A stretch of DNA of 64,000 nucleotides from Selenomonas sp. GACV-9. GTDB lineage: Bacteria > Bacillota > Negativicutes > Selenomonadales > Selenomonadaceae. The notes below the pieces were generated by a model that saw only the letters and a program-made list of their open reading frames with translations, did not search any database and was not told the DNA's origin. Where the stretch lies: the NCBI GenBank assembly GCA_900116485.1, contig FPAX01000001.1, positions 558,001-622,000 on the forward strand, in the 5' to 3' direction. Shown in pieces: positions 34,756-43,465 of this stretch; position 1 is the first letter of the stretch; each line of letters starts with the position of its first letter. Position numbers and translations under genes: made by a program.

Positions 34756-35314
34756 ATTTTCCTTCTTTCACAACTGATGCATAAATTTTTCGCAGGGACT
34801 TGGGCCGCAGCAAGTTCAAATCCTCCGTCGCCGCCAGCTGACTGAGTATCGTTTCCACAAAAGCCTGCATGTTCGGGCTCATGCCAACACCGGTGGCACA
34901 TTTATTCTGCCACCATTCGTATTCGGCCTGAAAGGTGAACTCATCCCGGCCGTAGGCCTTAGCTGCCCCCAAGCAGTCACAAATCATTTCCACCGCGTAT
35001 TTATAGGGCATATCCTGGGGATGGGCGCCATGGTCAAAATTATCCCACCAAGCCTCATAATGATGGAGATTCCGTCCATGATGGTGAATCCAGGCCATGG
35101 ACAGGCCATTGTTTTCCCGTTTGCAGATTTTTATGGGCGAAACCTTGCCATTGTAGTATTTTACGCTTTCGATAAACTCCGTCGGCGAAAATTTCGACCA
35201 GTCGTGCATAAATCCCTGCCACGGAATCCCCGCAATGCAGCAAAACCGAAACACCCAATACTTATGACGCAGGATCATCCAAGTATGACCACAGACACGT
35301 TCCACCAGATTCAC
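34721..35314 (-). CDS. DUF5662-family protein
   Basis: About 197 residues, no signal peptide, rich in His and Trp (MHDWSKFSPTEFIESVKYY, AWIHHHGRNLHHYEAWWDNF), matching the DUF5662 family; the conserved HD, HHH and DNFD patches suggest metal binding. The start is placed at GTG 35314, 8 bases after GGAGG; a TTG at 35329 is less likely. First gene of the DUF5662-ArsC-DUF488 unit; a minus-strand TATACT lies just upstream. Confidence 0.75.
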   Translation of the reverse strand: MNLVERVCGHTWMILRHKYWVFRFCCIAGIPWQGFMHDWSKFSPTEFIESVKYYNGKVSPIKICKRENNGLSMAWIHHHGRNLHHYEAWWDNFDHGAHPQDMPYKYAVEMICDCLGAAKAYGRDEFTFQAEYEWWQNKCATGVGMSPNMQAFVETILSQLAATEDLNLLRPKSLRKIYASVVKEGKYEYTDFRHQEV

Positions 35315-35405
35315 AAACACAGCCTCCAACTATCGACAAATATTCCTTATCAAGTATAATACCTTTCGCGTGTCCTGTATATCCTTTATTTCCTGCTGCT
35401 TTTCT

Positions 35406-36200
35406 CTATTTCAGATATTTTTCCTCCAAGTTTGCCAAGGTCCCGTCCATCTTCAGTTCTGCCAGTACAAAGTTAATGTAGTTGAGCCATTCCTGGTCGC
35501 CTTTTTGCATCAGGATACCACAGGAGTGACGCGTGAAGGGCTTGTCCTTGAGTGGAGCGGCCAGCCGCTTGTCCATGCGGACATAATGTGCAGCCTCTAC
35601 GGTTTCCGTAATCATGATGTCCGCCTTGCCCTCGGCAATCTGCCGGGGAATATCCGCATTGTCATCATGAACGATAAGCTGGGCCTGCTTGAAATTCGCA
35701 TGGGCAAACTTCTCATTTGTCCCGCCCGGGTTGATCATCACCCGGACGTCCGGCTTATCCATGGCGGCGATGCTGGAGAATCGTTCGGCATCTTTCGCAC
35801 GACAAAGGATAGTCTTGCCAAAGATACCTTCCCCATAGGCATCGGACATGGCCATAGTTCTTGCCCGATTGTAATTGCGCGATATCCCGCAGAGGGCGAT
35901 GTCGAATTTTCCTGCCTGCATGTCAGCGGCAAGCGTCGGCCAGCTGGTCGGCACATACTCGATTTTTACCCCCAGCGAATCGGCAATAAGCTTGGATAGC
36001 TCCGCATCGATTCCTTCATACTCTCCGGTTTGCGGATTCAAGTAGGACATGGGGATGTAATCCCCAGTGGTGCCAATCCGAATCGTTCCTCTGGCAGCAA
36101 TGTCCTCCAGATGACCAGCCTCCGCATTTGTCCCCACCAACATCAATACTGCCAGCAATAGCAGGCATATCCGATTAACCAGCGCAACTTTTTTCAGCAT
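35406..36200 (-). CDS. Periplasmic substrate-binding protein, cyclohexadienyl-dehydratase-like
   Basis: 264 residues with a signal peptide (ICLLLLAVLMLVGTNAEAG) and a full SBP_bac_3 domain (GTIRIGTTGDYIPMSYLNP, MQAGKFDIALCGIS). The segment VRVMINPGGTNEKFAHANF and ITETVEAAHYVR resembles PheC, the periplasmic cyclohexadienyl dehydratase, a catalytic member of this fold. No ABC partners are adjacent, which also favours an enzyme or stand-alone binder. ATG 36200 is preceded by AAGGTGG. Confidence 0.75.
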   Translation of the reverse strand: MLKKVALVNRICLLLLAVLMLVGTNAEAGHLEDIAARGTIRIGTTGDYIPMSYLNPQTGEYEGIDAELSKLIADSLGVKIEYVPTSWPTLAADMQAGKFDIALCGISRNYNRARTMAMSDAYGEGIFGKTILCRAKDAERFSSIAAMDKPDVRVMINPGGTNEKFAHANFKQAQLIVHDDNADIPRQIAEGKADIMITETVEAAHYVRMDKRLAAPLKDKPFTRHSCGILMQKGDQEWLNYINFVLAELKMDGTLANLEEKYLK

Positions 36201-36222
36201 AACTGTTCCACCTTCCCACCAT

Positions 36223-36906
36223 TCAGCTTTCATTCAGCTCCGCCAAACCATTCTGCTGCAAGATTTCTTTTACTTTGGCATTGACTCCAGAAAAACCTAG
36301 AGGTCTGCCGCAGTTTTCCTGTATCTCAAGCAGCAAGCGGATTCCTGCCGATGATATATACTTCAGTTGGGTACAATCAATCCTTATCCCTTCAATGTTT
36401 CCACCATGATTGGCTTTCTCCCACACCAGCAGCAGTTGCGGTGCTGAGATGGTATCAAGCCTACCACACAACGACAGGTGCAGGATTCCCTTTTCCAACG
36501 CATATTCCATCGCAAAGGAAACATTTTCTGATTGGCCAACCAGCCGACGAATAATCGGTTCAACTTCCCGGGCAACGATAGGAAGATCCAGTCCAACAAA
36601 TTTCCTGCCATGTTCCGTCATATAAATTGCCTTTGGCGTATAGCCGCAGGGCAAATCTACAGAGGTCATAATCCCAGACGCCTCAATCAAGCGGCACATC
36701 GTACGATACTTGGCCTCAACCACCAGCGTATTGCCCAGGATGGTTTCTTCATCCTTCATATTTTGCAGCAGTGCCTTATCGTCTAAAGCCAAGGCACAGG
36801 CAATCTCCTCAGCCCCTGGTATTTTCGCCCTTTCCATCAAGCACACAGCTGTCTTAGCGGTTAGATATACGGGATTGACTCGTGCCTGCATACTCTTTAC
36901 TGACAT
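36223..36906 (-). CDS. STAS-domain protein with methyltransferase-like N-terminus
   Basis: 227 residues. The C-terminal STAS domain (about 130-227) has the phosphorylatable serine region IDCTQLKYISSAGIRLLLE of anti-sigma-factor antagonists. The N-terminal 125 residues (VEAKYRTMCRLIEASGIMTSV, KFVGLDLPIVAREVEPII) resemble the front of leucine carboxyl methyltransferase-type proteins but are too short for a whole catalytic fold. Likely a regulatory switch; no sigma factor or anti-sigma kinase is adjacent. ATG 36906 is preceded by GGAGG. Confidence 0.7.
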   Translation of the reverse strand: MSVKSMQARVNPVYLTAKTAVCLMERAKIPGAEEIACALALDDKALLQNMKDEETILGNTLVVEAKYRTMCRLIEASGIMTSVDLPCGYTPKAIYMTEHGRKFVGLDLPIVAREVEPIIRRLVGQSENVSFAMEYALEKGILHLSLCGRLDTISAPQLLLVWEKANHGGNIEGIRIDCTQLKYISSAGIRLLLEIQENCGRPLGFSGVNAKVKEILQQNGLAELNES

Positions 36907-37049
36907 TTAGGGACCTCCATTTTTTCTACGCAAATACATTCCGGCAAATAGCATCGCCCATGGTTTCTTCCCAGATATAGTTGTTGCTGAACTTACCGAC
37001 GCTGCGGCTGTACCTCCTGCCTTCTTCCTACGCTCTACAAGAAGGGAAT

Positions 37050-37787
37050 TCATTGCAACACGCCCCAATCAGCCGCCACAGACGGGGCGATATTTTTGAG
37101 GAAATCAATCAATACCACACAGTCAGGGCGTACCCTCTGCAGCACAAAGCGCATCTTGTCCTGTGGGATGGCTACGCAGCCACCAGTGTATGGTTTCATC
37201 GGCGCCGTGCAGTGCAGGAAAATGGCCGAACCCTTGCCAAGCTCACCAGCCTCATTGTAGCTGATGTTCAAGCAGTAGACATAGTGAACCGTATAGTCAG
37301 CGATATGCTCGCTGGCTTCTTTATCAAGGCCTGGGAACTTGCGGATATCCACCATCTCGTTATATCTCATGCCGGGACGCATGTCGCCAGACCAATAGAT
37401 ATGTTCATCTACCTGCGTATAGGGAATGGCACAGCCAGGGTCAGGGGCAATACCGAAGGCTTTGTTGAAACGGAAGACGCCCACCGGTGTCTTGCTGTCG
37501 CCCTCCTTGGTCTTGCCCAAGCCATTCTTGCCGATATAGCCCGGCGTAGTCAGGACTTGCTGCCACTGACCATTTCCGTCCTTTTCATGCATTGACACCC
37601 AGGCCGTAGTCTGGCCGACACCAGCCACGATGAACAGCTGGTCTGCATTCTGGGCGGCGGGAAGCGCCTTCACCCAGCCAGGGGATGCATCACCAGCCTC
37701 CACTGGAGTGGCCGCTATGTTTCCCAACGATAACATCACAGTCAGGCAAAAGACCAATAGAGCAAGCACTCTTCTTGTTTTAATCAT
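37050..37787 (-). CDS. L,D-transpeptidase (YkuD) family protein
   Basis: 245 residues with a signal peptide and the catalytic motif FLHCTAPMKPYTGGCVAIPQ, including the His and Cys of YkuD domains. It would form 3-3 crosslinks or attach proteins to peptidoglycan in the periplasm. The family is at times annotated as L,D-peptidoglycan transpeptidase YbiS/ErfK-like. It follows the acetolactate decarboxylase by 27 bases, in one operon. Confidence 0.88.
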   Translation of the reverse strand: MIKTRRVLALLVFCLTVMLSLGNIAATPVEAGDASPGWVKALPAAQNADQLFIVAGVGQTTAWVSMHEKDGNGQWQQVLTTPGYIGKNGLGKTKEGDSKTPVGVFRFNKAFGIAPDPGCAIPYTQVDEHIYWSGDMRPGMRYNEMVDIRKFPGLDKEASEHIADYTVHYVYCLNISYNEAGELGKGSAIFLHCTAPMKPYTGGCVAIPQDKMRFVLQRVRPDCVVLIDFLKNIAPSVAADWGVLQ

Positions 37788-37814
37788 ATTCCTTTCCTCC
37801 CTGCATCGCTCTGT

Positions 37815-38636
37815 TTATTTTTCGCCTTGCAGGCTGCTCTTAGTATCCTGCTCCGCACTGCGGATATCTTCCTTCATATCCTTAGCCAAATTGATATCAT
37901 GGAACTTTTTGTCATCCGGCAGGATCATCGTGAACTTATCCGTCTTGTCCAGATAGATAGTCCCTTCTTTCAGCGTGAGTTCTAAGATATGACCGCCCTT
38001 TTTCTTGTCATCCGACAAGAAATGGAAATGCCAGCCCGGCGAGTTGAGGCCCGCCATATAGCTGGGGCAATACAGGCCCACCAAGGTGCCGTTGATGTTC
38101 TTCTCCGTAAACTCCGTCTGTTTCCCCTTCAAAGCTTCCACCAGCGTAGGATAGGGCTCCTTGCTGCCATATTCACTCCGGAACAGCACCGACTCAAATT
38201 GCGCATGCAGTTTCACCATATAGAAACTGTTGCCTCCCTGTTTCTGGACGGTATCGTCCAGGACCTTTTCAAAGGCTGCCTTATCCTTGATATCCTTGAG
38301 GCTAACGGCAATATCCTGGTCAAAAAAGGTCACAGTGGCATACGGGATGATCGTCTTGTCAGGCGCAACGATGACGCGCCCATCGCCCAAGGCTTGATAG
38401 ACCTTGCCATCGAGCACGATCATCTCGCCGTTCAGTCCCTCAAACGTACCGATTCCCGTATCGCCAAGCTTGCGAAGCTGCCCAGAGGTGACCGTGCCGC
38501 CAAAATATCCTTGAGCCAGCGACTGCAAGAGCGCTACCTGCGCAATGCTTTCCCGATCAGCCGCAGCCGCATAGCCCGTGCTGCCAAGCAATAGACCTGC
38601 CAAAACAGATGCCAAGATTTTCTTTGTCCGGTACAT
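37815..38636 (-). CDS. Exported alpha-acetolactate decarboxylase
   Basis: Converts 2-acetolactate to acetoin. 273 residues: a clear signal peptide (KILASVLAGLLLGSTGYAAAA), then the family core IGTFEGLNGEMIVLDGKVYQ and the zinc-binding PGWHFHFLSDDKKKGGHIL. Most bacterial versions (BudA/AlsD) are cytosolic; export places this one in the periplasm. No acetolactate synthase is near. Lies between a Tat flavoprotein and an L,D-transpeptidase in the same operon. Confidence 0.9.
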   Translation of the reverse strand: MYRTKKILASVLAGLLLGSTGYAAAADRESIAQVALLQSLAQGYFGGTVTSGQLRKLGDTGIGTFEGLNGEMIVLDGKVYQALGDGRVIVAPDKTIIPYATVTFFDQDIAVSLKDIKDKAAFEKVLDDTVQKQGGNSFYMVKLHAQFESVLFRSEYGSKEPYPTLVEALKGKQTEFTEKNINGTLVGLYCPSYMAGLNSPGWHFHFLSDDKKKGGHILELTLKEGTIYLDKTDKFTMILPDDKKFHDINLAKDMKEDIRSAEQDTKSSLQGEK

Positions 38637-38664
38637 AAAGAACGCCCCTCTCTATATTCAATGT

Positions 38665-40152
38665 TTATTTACTGACATAGCTGCGTTTCTCGGGAGGAAT
38701 CTTATCCCAGGCAATCGCATTGGCCGCGATATGCTTTTTGAGCCCCCAGGCCGCCGCAATGCCCGCAGCTTCGCCGATGCTCATGCAGGTGGGCTGAATG
38801 CGCATCGAGGCTTGCAGAATAAAACTGGCACTGATGCAGCGTCCCGCCACGATAAGGTTTTCAATTTTCTCTGCCACCAGCGCGCCATAAGGAATCTCAT
38901 AATAACCGCCCTTGGGCAGTTTCTCCGAAACCTTTTCCCCATGGGCATCGATGAACCAGGCCGTACGGCAGACCGCGTCGGCAAAGCGGCTCTGGCTATG
39001 ATAATCGTCCTCCACCAGATAATGCTTGCCACGGATGCGCCAAGACTCCCTGGCTCCCAGCATGGCCGCCTCCCGGCTGATGAAGGCCTTCTCAAACCCG
39101 GGCAGATGGCGGATCAGGTAGCTGGCGATATTATGCATCATGCGGCGGCCATAGGCTACGGCCTTGCTATAGGAAACGGGATCGGTGGCCGAAAACTTCA
39201 CAGGAATCTCCGGGCAGTTCATGCTCATGACACCATTCTTGCCAATAATGGTATAGGCCTGCATGTACTCGGCCTCTTCCTGTGTGATTTCGCCGCTTGC
39301 CACACCTTTTGCCATCAGGTCTTCGAGCTTATACCGCTGCTTGCGGTGCATAGCCTCGGCGATCTCAAAGTACGGCGGCTTAGACTTGCACCAGTCCTCT
39401 TGGAGCTCCACGGCCACATGCTGATAGAGCCTGCCGACATCGATGCCGCCCATCTCAAAACGGAAGGACAGCGGCTGGTTGTTCCCGGTCTTTTCGTAAC
39501 CACGCTCATAAGGAACACCTGCCGAACGCGAAAGATAGGCATCGCCGGTGCTGTCGATAAAGGTCTTGGCCTGGATGGCTGCCAGGCCCGCAATGGTCTG
39601 AACGATGCAGGCCGTAAGTTTTTGGCCCTCTACCACCGTATCGACCACCACCGTCTGGAAGAGAACGTTCACGCCAGCTTCGCTGCACATCTCATCATAG
39701 ATGAGGGTCAGCGTCTCCGGATTATGCCAGGTCTGCTGGGTCACGCCATCAAAAGGCTCGATGCCATGCTGGCGCAGGCGCTTCTTGACCTCGGCCACAT
39801 AGGGCGTATCGCTGTCCGGCGCATGGGTATCCATAAAGGGATAGACGCAGCCAAGCACGGCCAGGCCCCCGAGGGCCACACCGCGCTCGATCAGCACGGT
39901 TTTGGCCCCGTTCCGCGCCGCCATAATGGCCGCTGCTGTTCCCGATGGGCCGCCGCCAGCCACGCAAACATCTACCGAAAACAGCACCGGAATTTCCTTG
40001 CCCCCATAGTTTATGGTGCCTGCCTTACTCCCTGCAGCGCTTACGGTATCTGTCCCGCCAATCGCGCCTTCTGCCAGGACCCCTATGGCGGCCATACCGG
40101 CCATTTTCATGAAATCACGGCGGGAAATCGGAATCGAAAAAGATTTTCCCAT
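38665..40152 (-). CDS. Tat-exported FAD-dependent oxidoreductase (copy 3)
   Basis: 495 residues with a Tat signal (ISRRDFMKMAG) and an FAD_oxidored-type Rossmann motif (VDVCVAGGGPSGTAAAIMAA). Near the C-terminus IQPTCMSIGEAAGIAAAWGL closes the FAD site. Such enzymes lie in a large family with few known substrates. It is a diverged paralogue of the pair at 43466-46565. ATG 40152 is preceded by GGAGGTACTTCC. Operon with acetolactate decarboxylase. Confidence 0.85.
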   Translation of the reverse strand: MGKSFSIPISRRDFMKMAGMAAIGVLAEGAIGGTDTVSAAGSKAGTINYGGKEIPVLFSVDVCVAGGGPSGTAAAIMAARNGAKTVLIERGVALGGLAVLGCVYPFMDTHAPDSDTPYVAEVKKRLRQHGIEPFDGVTQQTWHNPETLTLIYDEMCSEAGVNVLFQTVVVDTVVEGQKLTACIVQTIAGLAAIQAKTFIDSTGDAYLSRSAGVPYERGYEKTGNNQPLSFRFEMGGIDVGRLYQHVAVELQEDWCKSKPPYFEIAEAMHRKQRYKLEDLMAKGVASGEITQEEAEYMQAYTIIGKNGVMSMNCPEIPVKFSATDPVSYSKAVAYGRRMMHNIASYLIRHLPGFEKAFISREAAMLGARESWRIRGKHYLVEDDYHSQSRFADAVCRTAWFIDAHGEKVSEKLPKGGYYEIPYGALVAEKIENLIVAGRCISASFILQASMRIQPTCMSIGEAAGIAAAWGLKKHIAANAIAWDKIPPEKRSYVSK

Positions 40153-40172
40153 GGAAGTACCTCCATTCAAAT

Positions 40173-40196
40173 TTGACTTGTCAATTGACCGGTCAA
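40173..40196. repeat. Adjacent palindrome pair (TT and CG centres)
   Basis: TTGACTTGTCAA (40173-40184) abutting TTGACCGGTCAA (40185-40196). The last bases include the stop codon of the downstream hydrolase gene. Confidence 0.9.
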
Positions 40197-41131
40197 TCTG
40201 CTCGCATATAAGTCTCTAAAAAGTCAAAGACATGCGTAAAATACTCTTTGGGTGCCGTATTCTTGGCGTCAGCATGGCCAGCACCTGGCACAATCCATTT
40301 TTCCTTGACTGGTGCCGCTGATGCAGCGTATAACTTTTCCATCATGCCAACAGGCACCAATTTATCCGCATCGCCATGGATAAACAGCATCGGCATCCCG
40401 GTATAGGGAACGCTTTTATAGGGTGCGGCCGCCGAAATTGCCGCGCCAGTCTTGAGCCGGCTGACTACATCGACACAATTCATCACAGGAAATTCCGGCA
40501 ATCCAAATAATTTCTTCAGCTGGACGGTAAACATATCATAGGCACTCGTATAGCCGCAGTCCTCGACAGCGGCCACTACCTGCGGCGGCTGTTTTGCCGT
40601 TGCCATCATCACCGTCGCCGCCCCCATGGAAATCCCATGCAAGGCAATCTTTGCTGACGCATCCCTGCGAAGGATTTCTTTTGCCCACAGGACGATATCA
40701 TCGCTTTCTCTTACGCCCATCGTAAAGTATTTTCCTTCACTTCGCCCTGCTGCCCGCAAATCCGGCGTCAGGACATGATAGCCTTGCTTTAGGTATTCAG
40801 CGGCATAATCCCAGACAAATCTCTGATCCCGGCCATAGCCATGTACAAGGATTACCCATCTGCTGCCAGGCGCCGCTGGCGAAAAATGCGTAGCCACAAG
40901 TTTCAGTCCGTCGGCAGAAGTTATTGTCCAAGTTTCACTTTCCGCCTGTGGTTTAGCTGGAGCATCAAGCCCCGGCTCCACGATTGCTGCTGCCGCCTCT
41001 GGTATTGCCGTAGGATCGTCCGGATTAGCACGATACAGGGCATAGTCGACAAAACCGCTGCCAATCAAATAGCCTGCCCCGCCCAGCAGCATCAATAGCA
41101 AAACACTAGCCACCAGCAATTTCTTCTCCAT
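40193..41131 (-). CDS. Membrane-anchored alpha/beta hydrolase
   Basis: 312 residues: an N-terminal membrane anchor (LLVASVLLLMLLGGAGYLIG), then the hydrolase fold with VILVHGYGRDQRF (oxyanion), LHGISMGAATVMMA (nucleophile Ser in GISMG), FIHGDADKLVP (Asp) and PGAGHAD (His). The catalytic domain probably faces the periplasm. ATG 41131 follows GGGGGATACG; the frame upstream is a shadow of the PreA-like gene. Confidence 0.85.
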   Translation of the reverse strand: MEKKLLVASVLLLMLLGGAGYLIGSGFVDYALYRANPDDPTAIPEAAAAIVEPGLDAPAKPQAESETWTITSADGLKLVATHFSPAAPGSRWVILVHGYGRDQRFVWDYAAEYLKQGYHVLTPDLRAAGRSEGKYFTMGVRESDDIVLWAKEILRRDASAKIALHGISMGAATVMMATAKQPPQVVAAVEDCGYTSAYDMFTVQLKKLFGLPEFPVMNCVDVVSRLKTGAAISAAAPYKSVPYTGMPMLFIHGDADKLVPVGMMEKLYAASAAPVKEKWIVPGAGHADAKNTAPKEYFTHVFDFLETYMRAD

Positions 41132-41174
41132 CGTATCCCCCAATCCAAAACCATCGCTTTTTTCACTTCTCCGG

Positions 41175-42677
41175 TTACGCCTGGCAAATCCTCTTTCCCG
41201 ATGAACCGATGGAATCGGTGGGACATACCAGCACACAAAGATGACAGCCGACACATTTTTTCGCATCGAGGATAGGGCGCCGCTGTCCATCCAAATGGAT
41301 GGCCTGATGACCGCCATCCAGGCAGGAAATCTCGCAGCGTCCGCAGCCAATACATGTCTTGCGGTTAAACTTCGGATAAACGATGCTGCCGCGCTCTAAG
41401 GCATCTGTCGTATCGCTGACAGCAGCAAGGGCCAGTCCCACCACTTCACTGACATGACGGAATCCCTTAGCCTGCAGATAATAGTTCAGCCCAGCCTTCA
41501 GATCCTCAATGATGCGGTAGCCATACTGCATGACTGCCGTCGTCACCTGTACGGAACCAGCACCAAGCAGCAGGAACTCGAGGGCATCCCGCCAGTTTTC
41601 CACTCCGCCCATGCCGCTTAGGTGCATGCCCCGGAGCTTTCGATTCTGCCCGAGCTCTGCAATAAAGCGCAATGCAATCGGCTTTACCGCCTTGCCGCTG
41701 TAACCACCCACCGCCGACTTGCCATGCACGTCGGGGCTGCTGACATATGTATCAGGATCCACCGCCATCAAGCTTTTGATGGTGTTGATAGCCGAAAGTC
41801 CATCCGCACCGCCGCTAAGGGCCGCTTCAGCCGCGGGGCTCATGCGCGCCACATTCGGCGTGAGTTTCGCAAGGATGGGAATGCTAGCCCCGCGCCTGGC
41901 CGCCGCCGTAAAACGCTCCACCAGCGCAGGCACTTGCCCGATATCGGAGCCCAGTCCCTCTTCCATCATGTTGGGACAGGAAAAGTTAAGTTCCAGCGCA
42001 TCTGCGCCATTTTCCTGACACTGCCTTGCCAGCTCCGTCCACTCCGCATCATTGCGCCCCATGATGGAGGCCAGGATGAATTTCTGCGGATAATCTTTTT
42101 TCAGCTGCCGGAAAATCGCCATATTTTCCGCCACGCTGTGGTCAGACAGCTGTTCGATGTTCTTAAAGCCTGCCATACTGCCATCGCCGCTGTAAACCGC
42201 CGAAAACCGTGGCGAGGCTTCATGGATGGGAAAGGCACAGATGGTTTTGAAGGACACCCCTGCCCAGCCAGCCGCAAAGGCCCGAGCACACATATCATAA
42301 TTGCTGCCCACAACAGACGACGCCAGCAGAAAGGGATTTTCCAGCGGAATACCGCAAATATCTGTCTGCAAGGCCGCTTCACTATCTGGCATGTCCGCGG
42401 CAAGAGTCGGTTTCACTTCCTCCGCTAGGAACCTCATAGCCTTTTGTATGGGCACCTCGCCGCATTTCAGGCAGGCCGTTTCACAAGGAGCACTGCAATC
42501 TGCACAGGCATTTGGCATTGGCAGGCGGGCCGCTGCAGATTTCTCATTGTCAAACCAAATGCTCCGCAGCTGCCGTGCGGGTGCCAGCCCTTCTGGGCAG
42601 GCCGTATCACACGGAGCAGCACCACAAAGGACACAATTTTGCACAAGCCTGTATTTCCCCTTTTCGCCCAGAAACAT
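41175..42677 (-). CDS. PreA-like dihydropyrimidine dehydrogenase subunit with N-terminal Fe-S domain
   Basis: 500 residues in three parts. Residues about 10-85 carry a Cys-rich Fe-S module of the GltD/PreT type (CVLCGAAPCDTACPEG, CADCSAPCETACLKC). About 105-410 is the FMN-binding dihydroorotate/dihydropyrimidine dehydrogenase barrel (FLLASSVVGSNYDMCARA, ALELNFSCPN, SAINTIKSL, GMGGVENWRDALEFLLLG). The C-terminus has two 4Fe-4S motifs (CIGCGRCEISC, CVGCHLCVLVCP). Typical PreA lacks the N-terminal module, and no PreT flavoprotein is beside it. ATG 42677 is preceded by AAGGTGATGG. Confidence 0.85.
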   Translation of the reverse strand: MFLGEKGKYRLVQNCVLCGAAPCDTACPEGLAPARQLRSIWFDNEKSAAARLPMPNACADCSAPCETACLKCGEVPIQKAMRFLAEEVKPTLAADMPDSEAALQTDICGIPLENPFLLASSVVGSNYDMCARAFAAGWAGVSFKTICAFPIHEASPRFSAVYSGDGSMAGFKNIEQLSDHSVAENMAIFRQLKKDYPQKFILASIMGRNDAEWTELARQCQENGADALELNFSCPNMMEEGLGSDIGQVPALVERFTAAARRGASIPILAKLTPNVARMSPAAEAALSGGADGLSAINTIKSLMAVDPDTYVSSPDVHGKSAVGGYSGKAVKPIALRFIAELGQNRKLRGMHLSGMGGVENWRDALEFLLLGAGSVQVTTAVMQYGYRIIEDLKAGLNYYLQAKGFRHVSEVVGLALAAVSDTTDALERGSIVYPKFNRKTCIGCGRCEISCLDGGHQAIHLDGQRRPILDAKKCVGCHLCVLVCPTDSIGSSGKRICQA

Positions 42678-42704
42678 CCCATCACCTTCTTTTATAAGGC
42701 ACAA

Positions 42705-42726
42705 GGGGCTGAATCAACTCAGCCCC
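42705..42726 (-). terminator. Hairpin between the esterase-like and PreA-like genes
   Basis: GGGGCTGA/TCAGCCCC stem with a 6-base loop, followed on the minus strand by TTGTGCCTT. Partial termination is likely. Confidence 0.6.
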
Positions 42727-42747
42727 TCGCCTGCTCTCCCAATGCCA

Positions 42748-43434
42748 TCATTTGGCCTGCGATGCCATTTCCTTCATCAGCCAGTCATGGATTACCTTGT
42801 TATCGATCTTGCCATCGGCCGTATTCTCATCGTTATAGAATGCTTTGAAATAGCTCGGCAGTTGTTCATTGATGAGCTGGATAGCCCAGGCACCTTTATT
42901 TTCGCCAATGCCATAGATAGCATCCTTATTGACGCCATAGTTCTGGCGGACATCCTTTAAGATTCCCCGCAGGACATTCATGCCTTCCGTACTCGTCAGA
43001 TGACCGATGCGCGCATCAGAAGCCTGCGTAGTCTGGATAGTCAGCACGATCGCATACTGCTGGTTTTTCTCCAGCTCGTCCACCCACGCGCTGACACCAT
43101 CCGGCTGTTTCAGCAGGGCTCTACCATCGGTCTCCCCGGCCACATCATTGATGACGACAATCAGCGGGTAAGACTTGCTCGAGTCATACCAACGCGGCAG
43201 GCAAAGCTGATACTCAAGCTGTGAGCCCATATCCTTCGAACTCACAAAACGCTCCGAGGCTGGCAGCTTATCCTCAGCCGAATCCTGTCCTGGTCCCACT
43301 GGCACGCCAGTACGGGTCTCCATGGCTCCCTGCGTAGCCGGGCGGAACTCTGCCTGAGCCGTCATCGCACCAATGCCAAGGCTTACGCCAAACGCAGCAA
43401 CAGCAACAGCCGTCACGATTTTCTTCTTTTGCAT
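42748..43434 (-). CDS. Exported esterase-like protein lacking a nucleophile serine
   Basis: 228 residues with a signal peptide (AVAAFGVSLGIGAMTAQA) and features of the PHB-depolymerase/esterase fold (LPRWYDSSKSYPLIVVIND, KDAIYGIGENKGAWAIQLI, VIHDWLMKEM). At the nucleophile elbow, where GxSxG is expected, the sequence is GIGENKG, so catalysis by a serine is doubtful. It could be a binding protein or a decayed enzyme. Downstream of two Tat flavoproteins, 31 bases from the nearer. Confidence 0.65.
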   Translation of the reverse strand: MQKKKIVTAVAVAAFGVSLGIGAMTAQAEFRPATQGAMETRTGVPVGPGQDSAEDKLPASERFVSSKDMGSQLEYQLCLPRWYDSSKSYPLIVVINDVAGETDGRALLKQPDGVSAWVDELEKNQQYAIVLTIQTTQASDARIGHLTSTEGMNVLRGILKDVRQNYGVNKDAIYGIGENKGAWAIQLINEQLPSYFKAFYNDENTADGKIDNKVIHDWLMKEMASQAK

Positions 43435-43465
43435 GATAGTCTCCTCCTTAACCCTTCCTTTATGT

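Noticed and set aside
38578..40176. 532-residue frame antisense to a Tat flavoprotein
   Set aside because: Shadow; the flavoprotein has a ribosome site, Tat signal and FAD motif.
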